DNA from: Catenuloplanes atrovinosus
GTDB taxonomy: Bacteria > Actinomycetota > Actinomycetes > Mycobacteriales > Micromonosporaceae
Direction of reading: 5' to 3'
Assembly: GCF_031458235.1 (NCBI RefSeq)
Contig: NZ_JAVDYB010000001.1
Coordinates: forward strand, 5,690,001-5,754,000
DNA: 64,000 nucleotides
In this document: positions 8,654-16,470 of the stretch, in pieces
Layout: the number at the start of each line of letters is the position of its first letter
Numbering within the stretch: position 1 is the first letter of the stretch
Made by a program: the position numbers and the translations under genes
The notes under the pieces: model-generated
Databases searched by the model: none
Seen by the model: only the letters and a program-made list of their open reading frames with translations
What the model was told of the DNA's origin: nothing

Positions 8654-9085
8654 CTAGAACTCGACCGGCCGGCGGGTGCCGGTGTAGTACTCGAACAGCA
8701 GGCCGCACGCGGAGGCGATGACCGCGACCAGGCCGATGGCGATCAGCCACCACATGAAGAAGACCAGGCCCAGCGCGGTGAGCGCGCAGGACAGCGCCAG
8801 GCCGAACGGCCAGTAGCTGCCCGGGCTGAAGAAGCCGACCTCGCCGGCGCCCTCGGCGATCTCCGCGTCCGCCCGGTCCTCCGGGCGCGGGTCGATGCGC
8901 CGCGAGACGAACCAGAAGAACCCGGCGCACATCGTGCAGAGCAGGCCGGACAGGATCAGCGCGACCGTGCCGACCCACTCCAGCTGGCCGACGTCCGAGT
9001 CGCCCTGCGTCCAGAAGCCGTAGAGCGCGGCCGCGAAGAAGAGGAAGAGGGCGACACCGCCGAACATCCGATATTCAGCCTTCAT
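8654..9085 (-). CDS. ctaF: Cytochrome c oxidase subunit IV (actinobacterial)
   Basis: Small actinobacteria-specific subunit of the aa3 oxidase, 143 residues with four hydrophobic helices in two pairs (about 8-25, 38-58, 93-110, 112-130) separated by an acidic loop (RRIDPRPEDRADAE) and the conserved FSPGSYWPFG stretch. Its ATG lies nine bases after the ctaC stop. In Streptomyces I recall ctaD between ctaC and ctaF; here it is missing, as in Mycobacterium. Confidence 0.93.
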   Translation of the reverse strand: MKAEYRMFGGVALFLFFAAALYGFWTQGDSDVGQLEWVGTVALILSGLLCTMCAGFFWFVSRRIDPRPEDRADAEIAEGAGEVGFFSPGSYWPFGLALSCALTALGLVFFMWWLIAIGLVAVIASACGLLFEYYTGTRRPVEF

Positions 9086-9094
9086 GGCCGACCC

Positions 9095-10081
9095 CTACCT
9101 TCCTTCGCCGTCGGTCTGCGCGCCGTTGAAGTTGTTGGCGTCGCGCTTGGTCTTGAACGGCTCCGTCGTGATCGCGAACCGGTCGTCGCCGGTGAAGCCG
9201 ATCGTCTCCATCGCCTGGGGCGTGGACTGACCGGCCTGCTTCGCCGCCAGGAACTGCTGGTAGCGAGCCTGGTCGACGGCGACCAGCTCGAAGTTCATCA
9301 TCGAGTGGTACGTGCCGCACAGCTCGGCGCAGCGGCCGACGAACCGGCCCTCGGTGTCGATCGTGACCTCGAAGACGTTGCGCGCGCTGCCCGGCAGCAC
9401 GTCGCGCTTGAACAGCAGCTCCGGCACCCAGAAGGAGTGGATCACGTCGCGGCTGGTCTCCTCGAACCGGATCTTCTGCCCGGTCGGCAGCACCAGCAGC
9501 GGGATCTCCTCGGTCGAGCCGACGGTGGAGGCGAGCACCTCGGCGTCCTCACCCGGGCCGGCCAGGTAGTTGAACTCCCAGTTCCACTTGAACGCGACGA
9601 CCTCGACGACGACGTCCGGGTCCTTGGAGATCTTGTCCACATCGGTCTGCACGATGGCGGTGTAGTAGAAGAGCACGCACACCACCAGCACCGGCGTGAC
9701 CGTGTAGAGCACCTCCATCGGCATGTTGAACCGGGTCTGCGGAGGCAGCTCCTCGCCGCGCTTGCGGTACCGGATGACGCACCAGAAGATCAGGCCCCAC
9801 ACGAAGATGCCGACCACCAGGGCCGCGATCACGGAGCCGATCCAGAGGTCGTACATCCGCTCGGCCTGAGGCGTGATGCCGCCCTGCGGCCAGCCGAAGC
9901 CACCGAAGGCCGCACCGACATCGCAGCCGCTCAGCAGGGCGACCAGCAGCACGCCCCCGAAGCCGAGCCCGGCGATCCGCCGGTTGCGGGAGCCGTTGTC
10001 CCGTCCCGTGTCCGAGGCGCGCACGCCCGAACCCTTTGCGACCACTGCTCCTGCCTCTCCTCCGCGGTACATGTTGCTCAC
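9095..10081 (-). CDS. ctaC: Cytochrome c oxidase subunit II
   Basis: Exported lipoprotein subunit carrying the CuA centre that accepts electrons from QcrC. The 328-residue protein has a long basic N-terminus, a signal helix ending in LLSGC (lipid-modified C53), two transmembrane helices and a cupredoxin domain. CuA ligands are visible as C251, C255, H259 and M262 in CAELCGTYHSMM, with the upstream histidine in HSFWVPEL. An internal start near residue 14 would also retain the full signal helix. It is divergent from the cysteine desulfurase. Confidence 0.95.
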   Translation of the reverse strand: MSNMYRGGEAGAVVAKGSGVRASDTGRDNGSRNRRIAGLGFGGVLLVALLSGCDVGAAFGGFGWPQGGITPQAERMYDLWIGSVIAALVVGIFVWGLIFWCVIRYRKRGEELPPQTRFNMPMEVLYTVTPVLVVCVLFYYTAIVQTDVDKISKDPDVVVEVVAFKWNWEFNYLAGPGEDAEVLASTVGSTEEIPLLVLPTGQKIRFEETSRDVIHSFWVPELLFKRDVLPGSARNVFEVTIDTEGRFVGRCAELCGTYHSMMNFELVAVDQARYQQFLAAKQAGQSTPQAMETIGFTGDDRFAITTEPFKTKRDANNFNGAQTDGEGR

Positions 10082-10253
10082 CGCCGTGTGGTGCGACCGG
10101 CCGCTGTGGTGTCACGCCGGCCCGGCCGGTCCCGCAAGCCGGTCACCACCCGTCAAAGCGGCACCGACGACCGCAGATTACTCGACCTGGCGTCGGCGCA
10201 AGCCCCAGGGGTCGCGTGTCCGCGCTTCGTGATCACGGCGAACATCTGGACGA

Positions 10254-10266
10254 TACCGTTTGGCAC
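10254..10266 (+). promoter_or_regulatory. -10 box, leaderless start of the cysteine desulfurase gene
   Basis: TACCGT at 10254-10259, seven bases before GTG 10267. No ribosome site precedes the GTG. Confidence 0.5.
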
Positions 10267-11418
10267 GTGTCCTCCACCGCGCAACCCGGACCTTCGGCGG
10301 CATACCTCGACGCCGCTACCGCGGTTCCCCTGCATCCGGTCGCCAAACAGGCGATGATGGCGGCGCTGGCCGACGGCTGGGCCGACCCCGGCAAGCTCTA
10401 CAGCCGGTCCCGAAAGGCACGACAGCTGGTGGAGGCCGCGCGCGCCACCGTCGCGGAGTGCCTCTCGGTCCGCCGTGAGGAGCTCTTCTTCACCAGCAGC
10501 GGTACGACCGCCGCGCACGCGGCCGTGCTCGGCGGCCTGGCCGGGCGCCGCCGCGCCGGCGAGACCTTTGTGCACTCCGCGATCGAGCACTCCGCCGTGC
10601 TGCACGCGGCGTCGTCCGCGGGCGTGCCCACCACCAGCGTGGGCGTGAGCATGCGAGGGCGGCTCGACCTGGCGGCCTGGGAGGAGGCGGTCACGGCGCC
10701 GGGCGTGGCGCTGGCCGCGCTGATCAGCGCCTCGCACGAGGCCGGGACCGTGCAGCCGGTCTCCGCCGCCGCGGAGATCTGCGCGGAGGCGGGCGTGCCG
10801 CTCTACGTGGACGCGGCGCAGTCGATCGGGCGGATGGGCGTGCCGCCGGGCTGGTCGCTGCTGTCCGCGAGCGCGCGCAAGTGGGGCGGGCCGTCCGGCG
10901 TGGGCGTGCTGGTGATCCGCAAGAACGTGCGGTGGGTGTCGCCGTACCCGGAGGACGAGCGGTCGTACGTGCGTACCCCCGGCGCCGTCGATCTTCCGGC
11001 CATCGTCGCGGCCGCGGCCGCGCTGCGCGCCGTGACCAACGACGCGGCCGCGGAGGCGAAGCGGCAGTCCGCGCTGGTCGACCGGATCAGGACCGAGGTG
11101 CCGCGGCTGGTGCCGGACGTGGAGGTGGTCGGCGACCCGGTCGAGCGGCTGCCGCACCTGGTCACGTTCTCCTGCCTCTACGTGGACGGCGAGGCGCTGC
11201 TGCACGCGCTGGACCGGCGCGGGTTCGCGGTGTCGTCCGGCTCGTCGTGCACCTCGTCCACGCTGCGGCCCAGCCACGTGCTGGAGGCGATGGGCGTGCT
11301 GTCCCACGGCAACGTCCGGGTGTCGCTGCACCGCGACACCACCTCGGCGGACGTGGACCGGTTCCTGGCCGAACTGCCCGGCATCGTCGCCGAACTGCGC
11401 GCCGAGTCCGGCCTGTGA
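10267..11418 (+). CDS. Cysteine desulfurase (class V aminotransferase)
   Basis: PLP enzyme of the NifS/IscS family that releases sulfur from cysteine, likely for Fe-S cluster assembly. In the 383-residue protein, D182 and Q185 (VDAAQS) match PLP contacts, K205 (SARKWGG) is the Schiff-base lysine, and C328 in SSGSSCTS matches the persulfide cysteine. An SHEAGTVQP stretch replaces the usual NNEiGtiQp. The frame continues upstream to 10036, but GTG 10267 behind a -10 box is preferred. Its divergence from ctaC, and the erpA gene downstream, suggest a role in supplying the Fe-S enzymes encoded nearby. Confidence 0.88.
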   Translation: MSSTAQPGPSAAYLDAATAVPLHPVAKQAMMAALADGWADPGKLYSRSRKARQLVEAARATVAECLSVRREELFFTSSGTTAAHAAVLGGLAGRRRAGETFVHSAIEHSAVLHAASSAGVPTTSVGVSMRGRLDLAAWEEAVTAPGVALAALISASHEAGTVQPVSAAAEICAEAGVPLYVDAAQSIGRMGVPPGWSLLSASARKWGGPSGVGVLVIRKNVRWVSPYPEDERSYVRTPGAVDLPAIVAAAAALRAVTNDAAAEAKRQSALVDRIRTEVPRLVPDVEVVGDPVERLPHLVTFSCLYVDGEALLHALDRRGFAVSSGSSCTSSTLRPSHVLEAMGVLSHGNVRVSLHRDTTSADVDRFLAELPGIVAELRAESGL

Positions 11419-11421
11419 CGG

Positions 11422-11775
11422 TCAGGCGGTGAGCACGCGCAGCACCAGCGCCGCGACCGCGAGCACGGTCACCACCAGCGGCAGCAGCCACTTCGGGGCG
11501 GGGTCACCGGCGCGCAGGTGCACGATCGCGGCGCCGGAGGCCATGGCGACGAAGCCGGCCAGCGCGGCGATCCCGAGCGGCGCCCACCAGAGCCCGATCA
11601 CCAGGCCGGCGATGCCGGCCGCCTCCAGCACCCCGAGCAGCCGGTACGGACCCGGCGGGAATCCGAGGTGGACGGCCTCGGCCGCCAGCTCCGCTCCCCC
11701 GCGCGCCTTCCGCAGCGCGGCGACGGAGAACACGACGACCAACAGCACACTGAGCACGACCACGACGGCGAACAA
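11422..11775 (-). CDS. DoxX-like membrane protein
   Basis: About 117 residues with four hydrophobic helices and the VHLGFPPGPYRLLGVLEA-type sequence after helix 1 that marks the DoxX-like family. Such proteins are small membrane proteins of uncertain, perhaps redox-linked, function. I place the start at TTG 11775 because GGAGG stands eight bases upstream; later GTG codons are alternatives. It converges tail to tail with the desulfurase gene (three bases between stops) and diverges from the MmyB-type regulator, which may control it. Confidence 0.75.
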   Translation of the reverse strand: MFAVVVVLSVLLVVVFSVAALRKARGGAELAAEAVHLGFPPGPYRLLGVLEAAGIAGLVIGLWWAPLGIAALAGFVAMASGAAIVHLRAGDPAPKWLLPLVVTVLAVAALVLRVLTA

Positions 11776-11836
11776 CGGCGCAACCTCCCGGCTATCACGG
11801 TGACGTCCCGAGCGTGCCGGACCGCACGTCATCGGA

Positions 11837-11859
11837 GCCACACCAGGTCGTGGTGTGGC
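11837..11859. promoter_or_regulatory. Inverted repeat, candidate operator
   Basis: Perfect 9-base arms GCCACACCA (11837-11845) and TGGTGTGGC (11851-11859) with a five-base centre. It lies between the divergent DoxX-like gene and the MmyB-type regulator, over the expected -35 position of the latter (-10 AATACT at 11880-11885). Confidence 0.55.
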
Positions 11860-11891
11860 AGCCGCGCGAGGCCGGGCGGAATACTGGCCCG

Positions 11892-12701
11892 GTGAGCGAA
11901 CTCGGCGATTTCCTGCGCGCCCGGCGGGCCGCGCTGAGCCCGGAGGAGATCGGCGTGCCCACCCACGGCGCGACCCGGCGGGTGCCGGGCCTGCGGCGCG
12001 AGGAGGTCGCGATGCTCGCCGGCGTGAGCACGACCTACTACGCGCGGCTGGAGCAGGGCGAGAGCCACCAGATGTCCGACTCGGTGCTGGACGCGGTGGC
12101 CCGCGCGCTGCGCCTGGAGCAGGTCGAGCGCCTGCACCTGGCCCGGCTGGCCTGGCCGGCACAGCTCGTCCGCCGCGACCCCGGCCCGGACCGCGTCCGT
12201 GACTCGCTGCGCCGCATGATCGAGGGCAACACCGAGCAGGCGGCCGGCCTCCTCAGCCGGCACGCGGACCTGCTGGCCGGCAACCGCCTGTTCCACACGC
12301 TGTTCGGGCTGCCACCCGGGCGGCGGGTCAACCTGGCGCTGTGGCTGTTCCTCGACCCGGCCGCCCGTGACCTGCACGTCGACTGGCCGGCCGCCGCCGT
12401 GAAGATGGCCGCCTACCTGCGGATGACCGCGAGCGAGTGGCCCGGCGATCCGGAGCTGGCCGCGGTGATCGGCGAGCTGAGCATCGGGAGTGCGGAGTTC
12501 GCCGAGCTCTGGGCCAGGCATCCGGTCCGGGAGTGCCTGCACGGCGAGTACGCGCTCCGGCATCCGCAGGTCGGCGAGCTGACGCTGGCGGAGGAGGCGC
12601 TGGTCGTGCCGGATGCGGCCGGTCAGCGCCTGGTCGTCCTGACGCCCGCCGGGTCCGACCCGGAGTGGGCCGCGCGGCTGCGCCTGCTCGGCTCGCTCTG
12701 A
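11892..12701 (+). CDS. XRE-family regulator with MmyB-like ligand-binding domain
   Basis: A 269-residue transcription factor. The N-terminal helix-turn-helix (about 25-80) contains VPGLRREEVAMLAGVSTTYY and ARLEQG, the usual signature of this family; residues 100-265 form the MmyB-like domain (NRLFHTLFG, DPAARDLHVDW and HPVRECLHG stretches). Family members often repress or activate a divergent redox gene, which fits the DoxX-like neighbour. GTG 11892 lies six bases behind AATACT and the protein then begins at the conserved SELGDFLRARR; an upstream start at 11814 would add unconserved residues. Confidence 0.85.
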   Translation: MSELGDFLRARRAALSPEEIGVPTHGATRRVPGLRREEVAMLAGVSTTYYARLEQGESHQMSDSVLDAVARALRLEQVERLHLARLAWPAQLVRRDPGPDRVRDSLRRMIEGNTEQAAGLLSRHADLLAGNRLFHTLFGLPPGRRVNLALWLFLDPAARDLHVDWPAAAVKMAAYLRMTASEWPGDPELAAVIGELSIGSAEFAELWARHPVRECLHGEYALRHPQVGELTLAEEALVVPDAAGQRLVVLTPAGSDPEWAARLRLLGSL

Positions 12702-12706
12702 CCGCC

Positions 12707-13936
12707 TCAGCGGTAGGCGGCCACGGCGGCGCCGCCCTTGATCAGGAAGACGTGGTGGTGGCCGAGCGCGACCGGGCCGGTGCTGTACTCGGCGAGCGGC
12801 AGCCGGCGCAGCTCACGGCCGTCCCGGGCGCGCAGCGCGAGCAGGTGGGTGACCGGGGTGTCCGGGTTGCTCTGGAGCCAGACGACGCCGTTGCCGGCCA
12901 CGATCGGGCCGTACGGGTAGGCGCCCGGCGCGGTCCACAGCCGGCGGCCGGTGCGCACGTCGAACGCGGCGATGCGGTGGTCGTCCGGCACGGTCAGGTC
13001 GTCCGCGCCGGCGTAGAGGCGCCCGCCCGCCGCGGTCAGGTCGTGGTAGCGATGGGTCGCCGGCGCGCACCAGAGCCGCCGGCCGTCCCGGGCGCCGTGG
13101 GCGCACAGCCGGTCGCCCGCGACCAGCACCGCGTGCGGGTCGGCCGCGAGGTCGCCGCCGCCGCGCACCTCCCGCTGCCAGAGCCGCCGGTTGGCCAGGC
13201 TGAGCTGGGTGACCAGCGCCGGTGAGTCGTCCACGACCGGGGCGGGTTCCTGGCCGGGCGGGATGATGTCGTCGCCGTAGAGCTCGTCGCGGTCCTGGAG
13301 CGTGCGGACCGCGATCCGGCCGCCGGCCGCCGCCGCGACCGGGGCGCCGCCGGTCAGCGTGCGGGTCCAGGCGCGGGCGCCGGTCTCCGCGCGGAACGCG
13401 TGCAGCACGGTCCGCTCGCAGACGTCGCCCTCGTAGCGGCCGCAGTCCCGGCCGGACGCGGCCAGCACCAGGTCACCGGCCGGGAGCACCCAGGCCGCGG
13501 GCCGGTCGCCGGCGAGCGTGGCGGTCCAGCGGGTCCGGCCGCCGAGATCGTGGGCGCGCACCACGCCGTCGGCCGTCGTGATCGTGAGGATCGACCGGCC
13601 GTCCGTGACCGGGCCGCCGAGTTCGGGTCCGGGCAGCCCGGGCGCGGCGAACGGGAGGCGTGCACCGGTGGCGGCGTCCCGGCGTACCAGGCGGATCAGG
13701 TCCCCGTCGCGCGCGCCGTGGTAGACCGAACCGGCGACGTGGAGCGGGTCGCCGGCCGGCGCCGCGTCGGTCGCGGTCCACGCCTCGGCGAGCCGCGCGG
13801 CCCGCGCGGGCGTCGGCCCGTCCGTGCCGGGCACCGGCGGTACAAGCATCGGGTCGACCGGCGCCGCCTGGACCGGCCCGGCGGCCAGCGCGGTCAGCAG
13901 CACCGCCGCGGTCGTGGTGAGCAGCGTCCGTGTCAT
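12707..13936 (-). CDS. Secreted PQQ-like beta-propeller protein
   Basis: Of 409 residues, a signal peptide of about 24 (MTRTLLTTTAAVLLTALAAG then VQA|AP) is followed by repeated blades of the form GRLYAG...VRTGRRLWTA and DGRELRRLPL, the W-containing quinoprotein/PQQ-like repeat. A loop with four cysteines (CGRYEGDVC and CAHGARDGRRLWC) could form disulfides outside the cell. No catalytic quinoprotein residues can be assigned, so a binding or scaffold role is as likely as an enzyme. It diverges from the ArsR-type gene across an array of four palindromes and may be part of that regulon. Confidence 0.8.
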   Translation of the reverse strand: MTRTLLTTTAAVLLTALAAGPVQAAPVDPMLVPPVPGTDGPTPARAARLAEAWTATDAAPAGDPLHVAGSVYHGARDGDLIRLVRRDAATGARLPFAAPGLPGPELGGPVTDGRSILTITTADGVVRAHDLGGRTRWTATLAGDRPAAWVLPAGDLVLAASGRDCGRYEGDVCERTVLHAFRAETGARAWTRTLTGGAPVAAAAGGRIAVRTLQDRDELYGDDIIPPGQEPAPVVDDSPALVTQLSLANRRLWQREVRGGGDLAADPHAVLVAGDRLCAHGARDGRRLWCAPATHRYHDLTAAGGRLYAGADDLTVPDDHRIAAFDVRTGRRLWTAPGAYPYGPIVAGNGVVWLQSNPDTPVTHLLALRARDGRELRRLPLAEYSTGPVALGHHHVFLIKGGAAVAAYR

Positions 13937-14017
13937 CGCTGAGAGCCTTTCGTCGGATCCGCGGCCTCAGTATGGGCGCGCCTTCCCGGCGAATCCGGCT
14001 TTCCGGACGCCTCCGCG

Positions 14018-14064
14018 TGTGCACAACTCTTGTGCACAAATTCTGTGCACAGTTACTGTGCACG
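14018..14064. promoter_or_regulatory. Array of four TGTGCACA palindromes with 13-bp spacing
   Basis: TGTGCACA at 14018, 14031 and 14044, and TGTGCACG at 14057. Copies 2-4 cover a candidate promoter, -35 TTGTGC (14030-14035), 18-bp spacer and -10 TACTGT (14054-14059), whose transcript would start at the GTG 14066 of the ArsR-type gene. A likely autoregulatory operator for ArsR and MFS, perhaps also acting on the divergent PQQ gene. Confidence 0.8.
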
Positions 14065-14065
14065 C

Positions 14066-14650
14066 GTGGAGCAGACCGGCGTCCGGATCGACGCGACTCA
14101 GCTGAAGGTGCTGGCCCACCCGTTGCGGTCCCGGCTGCTGGCCGCGCTGCGCACCGACGGCGCCGCCACCGCGACCCGGCTGGCCGAGCGGCTGGGGACG
14201 AACACCGGCGCCACCAGCTACCACCTGCGCCGGCTGGCCGAGGTGGGCCTGGTGGTGGAGGACGACCGGCCCGGCGCCGGCAAGCAGCGCTGGTGGCGTG
14301 CCGCGCAGGACTGGCACAGCATCGTGGCCGGCGACTTCCCGGAGGACGACCCGGACGCGCAGGCCGCGCTGGACTGGCTAGACGAGTTCTACCGCTCCGA
14401 GCACGCGCGCGCGGCCGCCCGGTGGCGGGCCGAGGAGCGCCGGTGGCCGGCCGAGTGGCGGGATGCGGTGACCTCGAACGACTACCTGCTCGACCTCACG
14501 CCCGCGCAGGTCCGCGCGCTGAACGAGGAGGTCGGCGCGCTCATCGAGCGGTACCGGGCGTTGCCGCGCGCGGAGGGCGCCGAGCGGGTGGTGGTGCTGT
14601 ACGAGAACCACCCGGTGCCCCGCGCCCGGCCCGCCGGGGAGGCCCGATGA
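14066..14650 (+). CDS. ArsR-family winged-helix transcriptional regulator
   Basis: A 194-residue regulator. Residues about 8-85 form the winged helix: LKVLAHPLRSRLLAALR, then ATATRLAERLGTNTGATSYH and LRRLAEVGLV, followed by a charged C-terminal helical region. No cysteine metal-binding motif is seen, so a metal sensor is unlikely. GTG 14066 is six bases behind a TACTGT -10 box inside the palindrome array; a TTG at 14030 would translate through the operators and is less likely. The stop overlaps the MFS start (ATGA), so regulator and transporter form an operon. Confidence 0.87.
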   Translation: MEQTGVRIDATQLKVLAHPLRSRLLAALRTDGAATATRLAERLGTNTGATSYHLRRLAEVGLVVEDDRPGAGKQRWWRAAQDWHSIVAGDFPEDDPDAQAALDWLDEFYRSEHARAAARWRAEERRWPAEWRDAVTSNDYLLDLTPAQVRALNEEVGALIERYRALPRAEGAERVVVLYENHPVPRARPAGEAR

Positions 14651-15876
14651 CGGTCCGGGCCCGCTACCTGATCCTGCACGGCCTGCGCTGGCTGCCGGTC
14701 GGGCTGCTGATCCCGGTCACCGTGCTGCTGGCCCAGGAGCGCGGGCTGTCGCTCTCCCAGATCGGCCTGATCACGGCCGTGCAGGGCGTCGTGGTGCTGG
14801 CGCTGGAGCTGCCCACCGGCGGCCTGGCCGACACCATCGGCCGCCGCCCGGTGCTGCTGCTCGCCTCGCTGGTCAACCTCGCCTCGCTGGCGCTGCTGGT
14901 GGTGGCCGACTCGTTCTGGGCGTTCGCGGTGGTCTTCGCGCTGCAGGGCGTGTTCCGCGCGCTGGACAGCGGACCGCTCGACTCCTGGTACGTGGACGCC
15001 GCGCTCGCCGAGGACCCGGACGCCCGGTTCGAGGACGGGCTGAGCCGGGGCGGCGTGGTGCTCGGCTGCGCGATCGGCGGCGGCGCGCTGCTGGCCGGCG
15101 GCCTGGTCGCGCTGGACCCGATCCCGTCGGTGAGCGCGCTGACCGCCCCGCTGGTCGCGGCCGTCGCGCTCCAGGCGGTGACCGTGGTCGCGACCGTGGC
15201 GCTGCTCCGCGAGCCGCCGCGGTCCGGCACCGGCCCGGCGGGCCCGGCCGGGACGCTGCGCGGCGTGCCCGCCGTGATCGCGGACGCGGCCCGGCTGCTG
15301 CGCCGGTCGCACGTGCTCACCGCGCTGATCGCGGTGGAGCTGTTCTGGGCGTTCGGGATGATGACGTTCGAGCTGCTCTTCCCGGTACGGCTGGCCGAAC
15401 TGGTCGGCAGCCCCGGCACCGCGGGCACGATCATGGGCCCGGTGGGCTCGGTCGCCTGGCTGGCCTCCGCGGCCGGCGCCGCGCTGGCGCCCGTGCTGGT
15501 CCGGCGGCTCGGCCCGGCCTGGTCCGGCGTGACCCTGCAGGCCGGGCAGGCGCTGGCGGTGCTGGCGATGGGCCTGCTCACCGGCCCGGCGGGGGCGATC
15601 GCGGCATATCTGGCCTGCTACGCGCTGCACGGCGCGGTCAACCCGGTCTTCCGGGGCCTGATGCACCGGCAGTCGGACGCGGGGAACCGCACCACGGTCG
15701 CGTCGCTCGCCTCGATGGCCGGGCTGCCGGCCGCCGCGGCCGGCAGCGTGGTGCTCGCCGCGATCGCGGACGCCGCCGGCGTGCGCACCGCGATCCTGGC
15801 CGGCGCGATCCCGCTGGCGGTGGCCGCGCTGGGATACCTGGCGGCGCGCCGCACGCCGCCGGCGTCCCGCGATTGA
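14647..15876 (+). CDS. MFS transporter
   Basis: A 409-residue protein with about twelve hydrophobic helices in two halves. Between helices 2 and 3 it carries ELPTGGLADTIGRRPVLL, the GxLaDrxGrr-type motif A of the major facilitator superfamily. Acidic D/E residues appear in VFRALDSGPLDSW, a stretch common in drug-exporter-like MFS members. It is coupled by a four-base overlap to the ArsR-type regulator, so substrate-inducible efflux is the simplest reading. Substrate unknown. Confidence 0.85.
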   Translation: MTVRARYLILHGLRWLPVGLLIPVTVLLAQERGLSLSQIGLITAVQGVVVLALELPTGGLADTIGRRPVLLLASLVNLASLALLVVADSFWAFAVVFALQGVFRALDSGPLDSWYVDAALAEDPDARFEDGLSRGGVVLGCAIGGGALLAGGLVALDPIPSVSALTAPLVAAVALQAVTVVATVALLREPPRSGTGPAGPAGTLRGVPAVIADAARLLRRSHVLTALIAVELFWAFGMMTFELLFPVRLAELVGSPGTAGTIMGPVGSVAWLASAAGAALAPVLVRRLGPAWSGVTLQAGQALAVLAMGLLTGPAGAIAAYLACYALHGAVNPVFRGLMHRQSDAGNRTTVASLASMAGLPAAAAGSVVLAAIADAAGVRTAILAGAIPLAVAALGYLAARRTPPASRD

Positions 15877-15950
15877 GGCACTCCCCCGGCACCCCGCGAT
15901 CGAGGCATTCGCCCCGGCGCCGGGCGATCGAGGTGTTCCCCACGCCGCCG
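15868..15950. repeat. Three imperfect 27-28 bp tandem repeats
   Basis: Units around CGCGATYGAGGCATTC at 15868, 15895 and 15923. The first covers the stop codon of the MFS gene. Confidence 0.5.
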
Positions 15951-15975
15951 GAGCCGCGTGCGGAACACCTCGGCG

Positions 15976-16470
15976 TCAGGCGCGCAGGTAGTCGAGCAGC
16001 GAGCGCAGCGGGTCGCCGGGCGCCGTGGTGTCCACCACGACCCGGCGCCCCACGTAGGGCTGGTACTCCGCGCGGCGCTCCAGCACCCGCACCCAGTCCA
16101 CCTCCGCGTACGCCGGGTCGGCGGCCTGGCGGGCCTCCACGCGGCGGCGGTGCTCGGCCTGGTCGCCGCACCACACCTCGACCACGCGGAGCGGCACCTT
16201 GGCCCGGTCCGCGAGGTCCAGCCACAGCTCACGGGACTCGACGGCCGGGTTGACCGCGTCCACCACCACCGGCAGGCCGAGGTCGAGCTGCAACTCGGCC
16301 AGGGACGCCACGGCCCGGTAGGCCTCGGGGCCGGTGGACCGGAACGCACGCTCGATCGGGTCGACCGGGAGGACCGGGGCCGGCAGCGCGGCGCCCACCC
16401 GGCGGGCGAGCGTGCTCTTGCCGACCCCCGGCAGCCCGGCGAAGACGATCAGCACCGGGCGGGCGGTCAC
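15976..16470 (-). CDS. P-loop kinase-like protein (AAA_33 type)
   Basis: Small 164-residue NTPase. Walker A GLPGVGKST lies at 12-20 after a hydrophobic strand. VVVDAVNP (about 75) and RRRVEAR and YVGRRVVVDTT resemble the lid and C-terminal strand of zeta-toxin-like or gluconate-kinase-like P-loop kinases that phosphorylate small molecules. GTG 16470 overlaps the adenosine-kinase stop by four bases (GTGA), so it is co-translated with that gene and might act on a nucleoside or sugar. Substrate not deducible. Confidence 0.78.
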   Translation of the reverse strand: MTARPVLIVFAGLPGVGKSTLARRVGAALPAPVLPVDPIERAFRSTGPEAYRAVASLAELQLDLGLPVVVDAVNPAVESRELWLDLADRAKVPLRVVEVWCGDQAEHRRRVEARQAADPAYAEVDWVRVLERRAEYQPYVGRRVVVDTTAPGDPLRSLLDYLRA

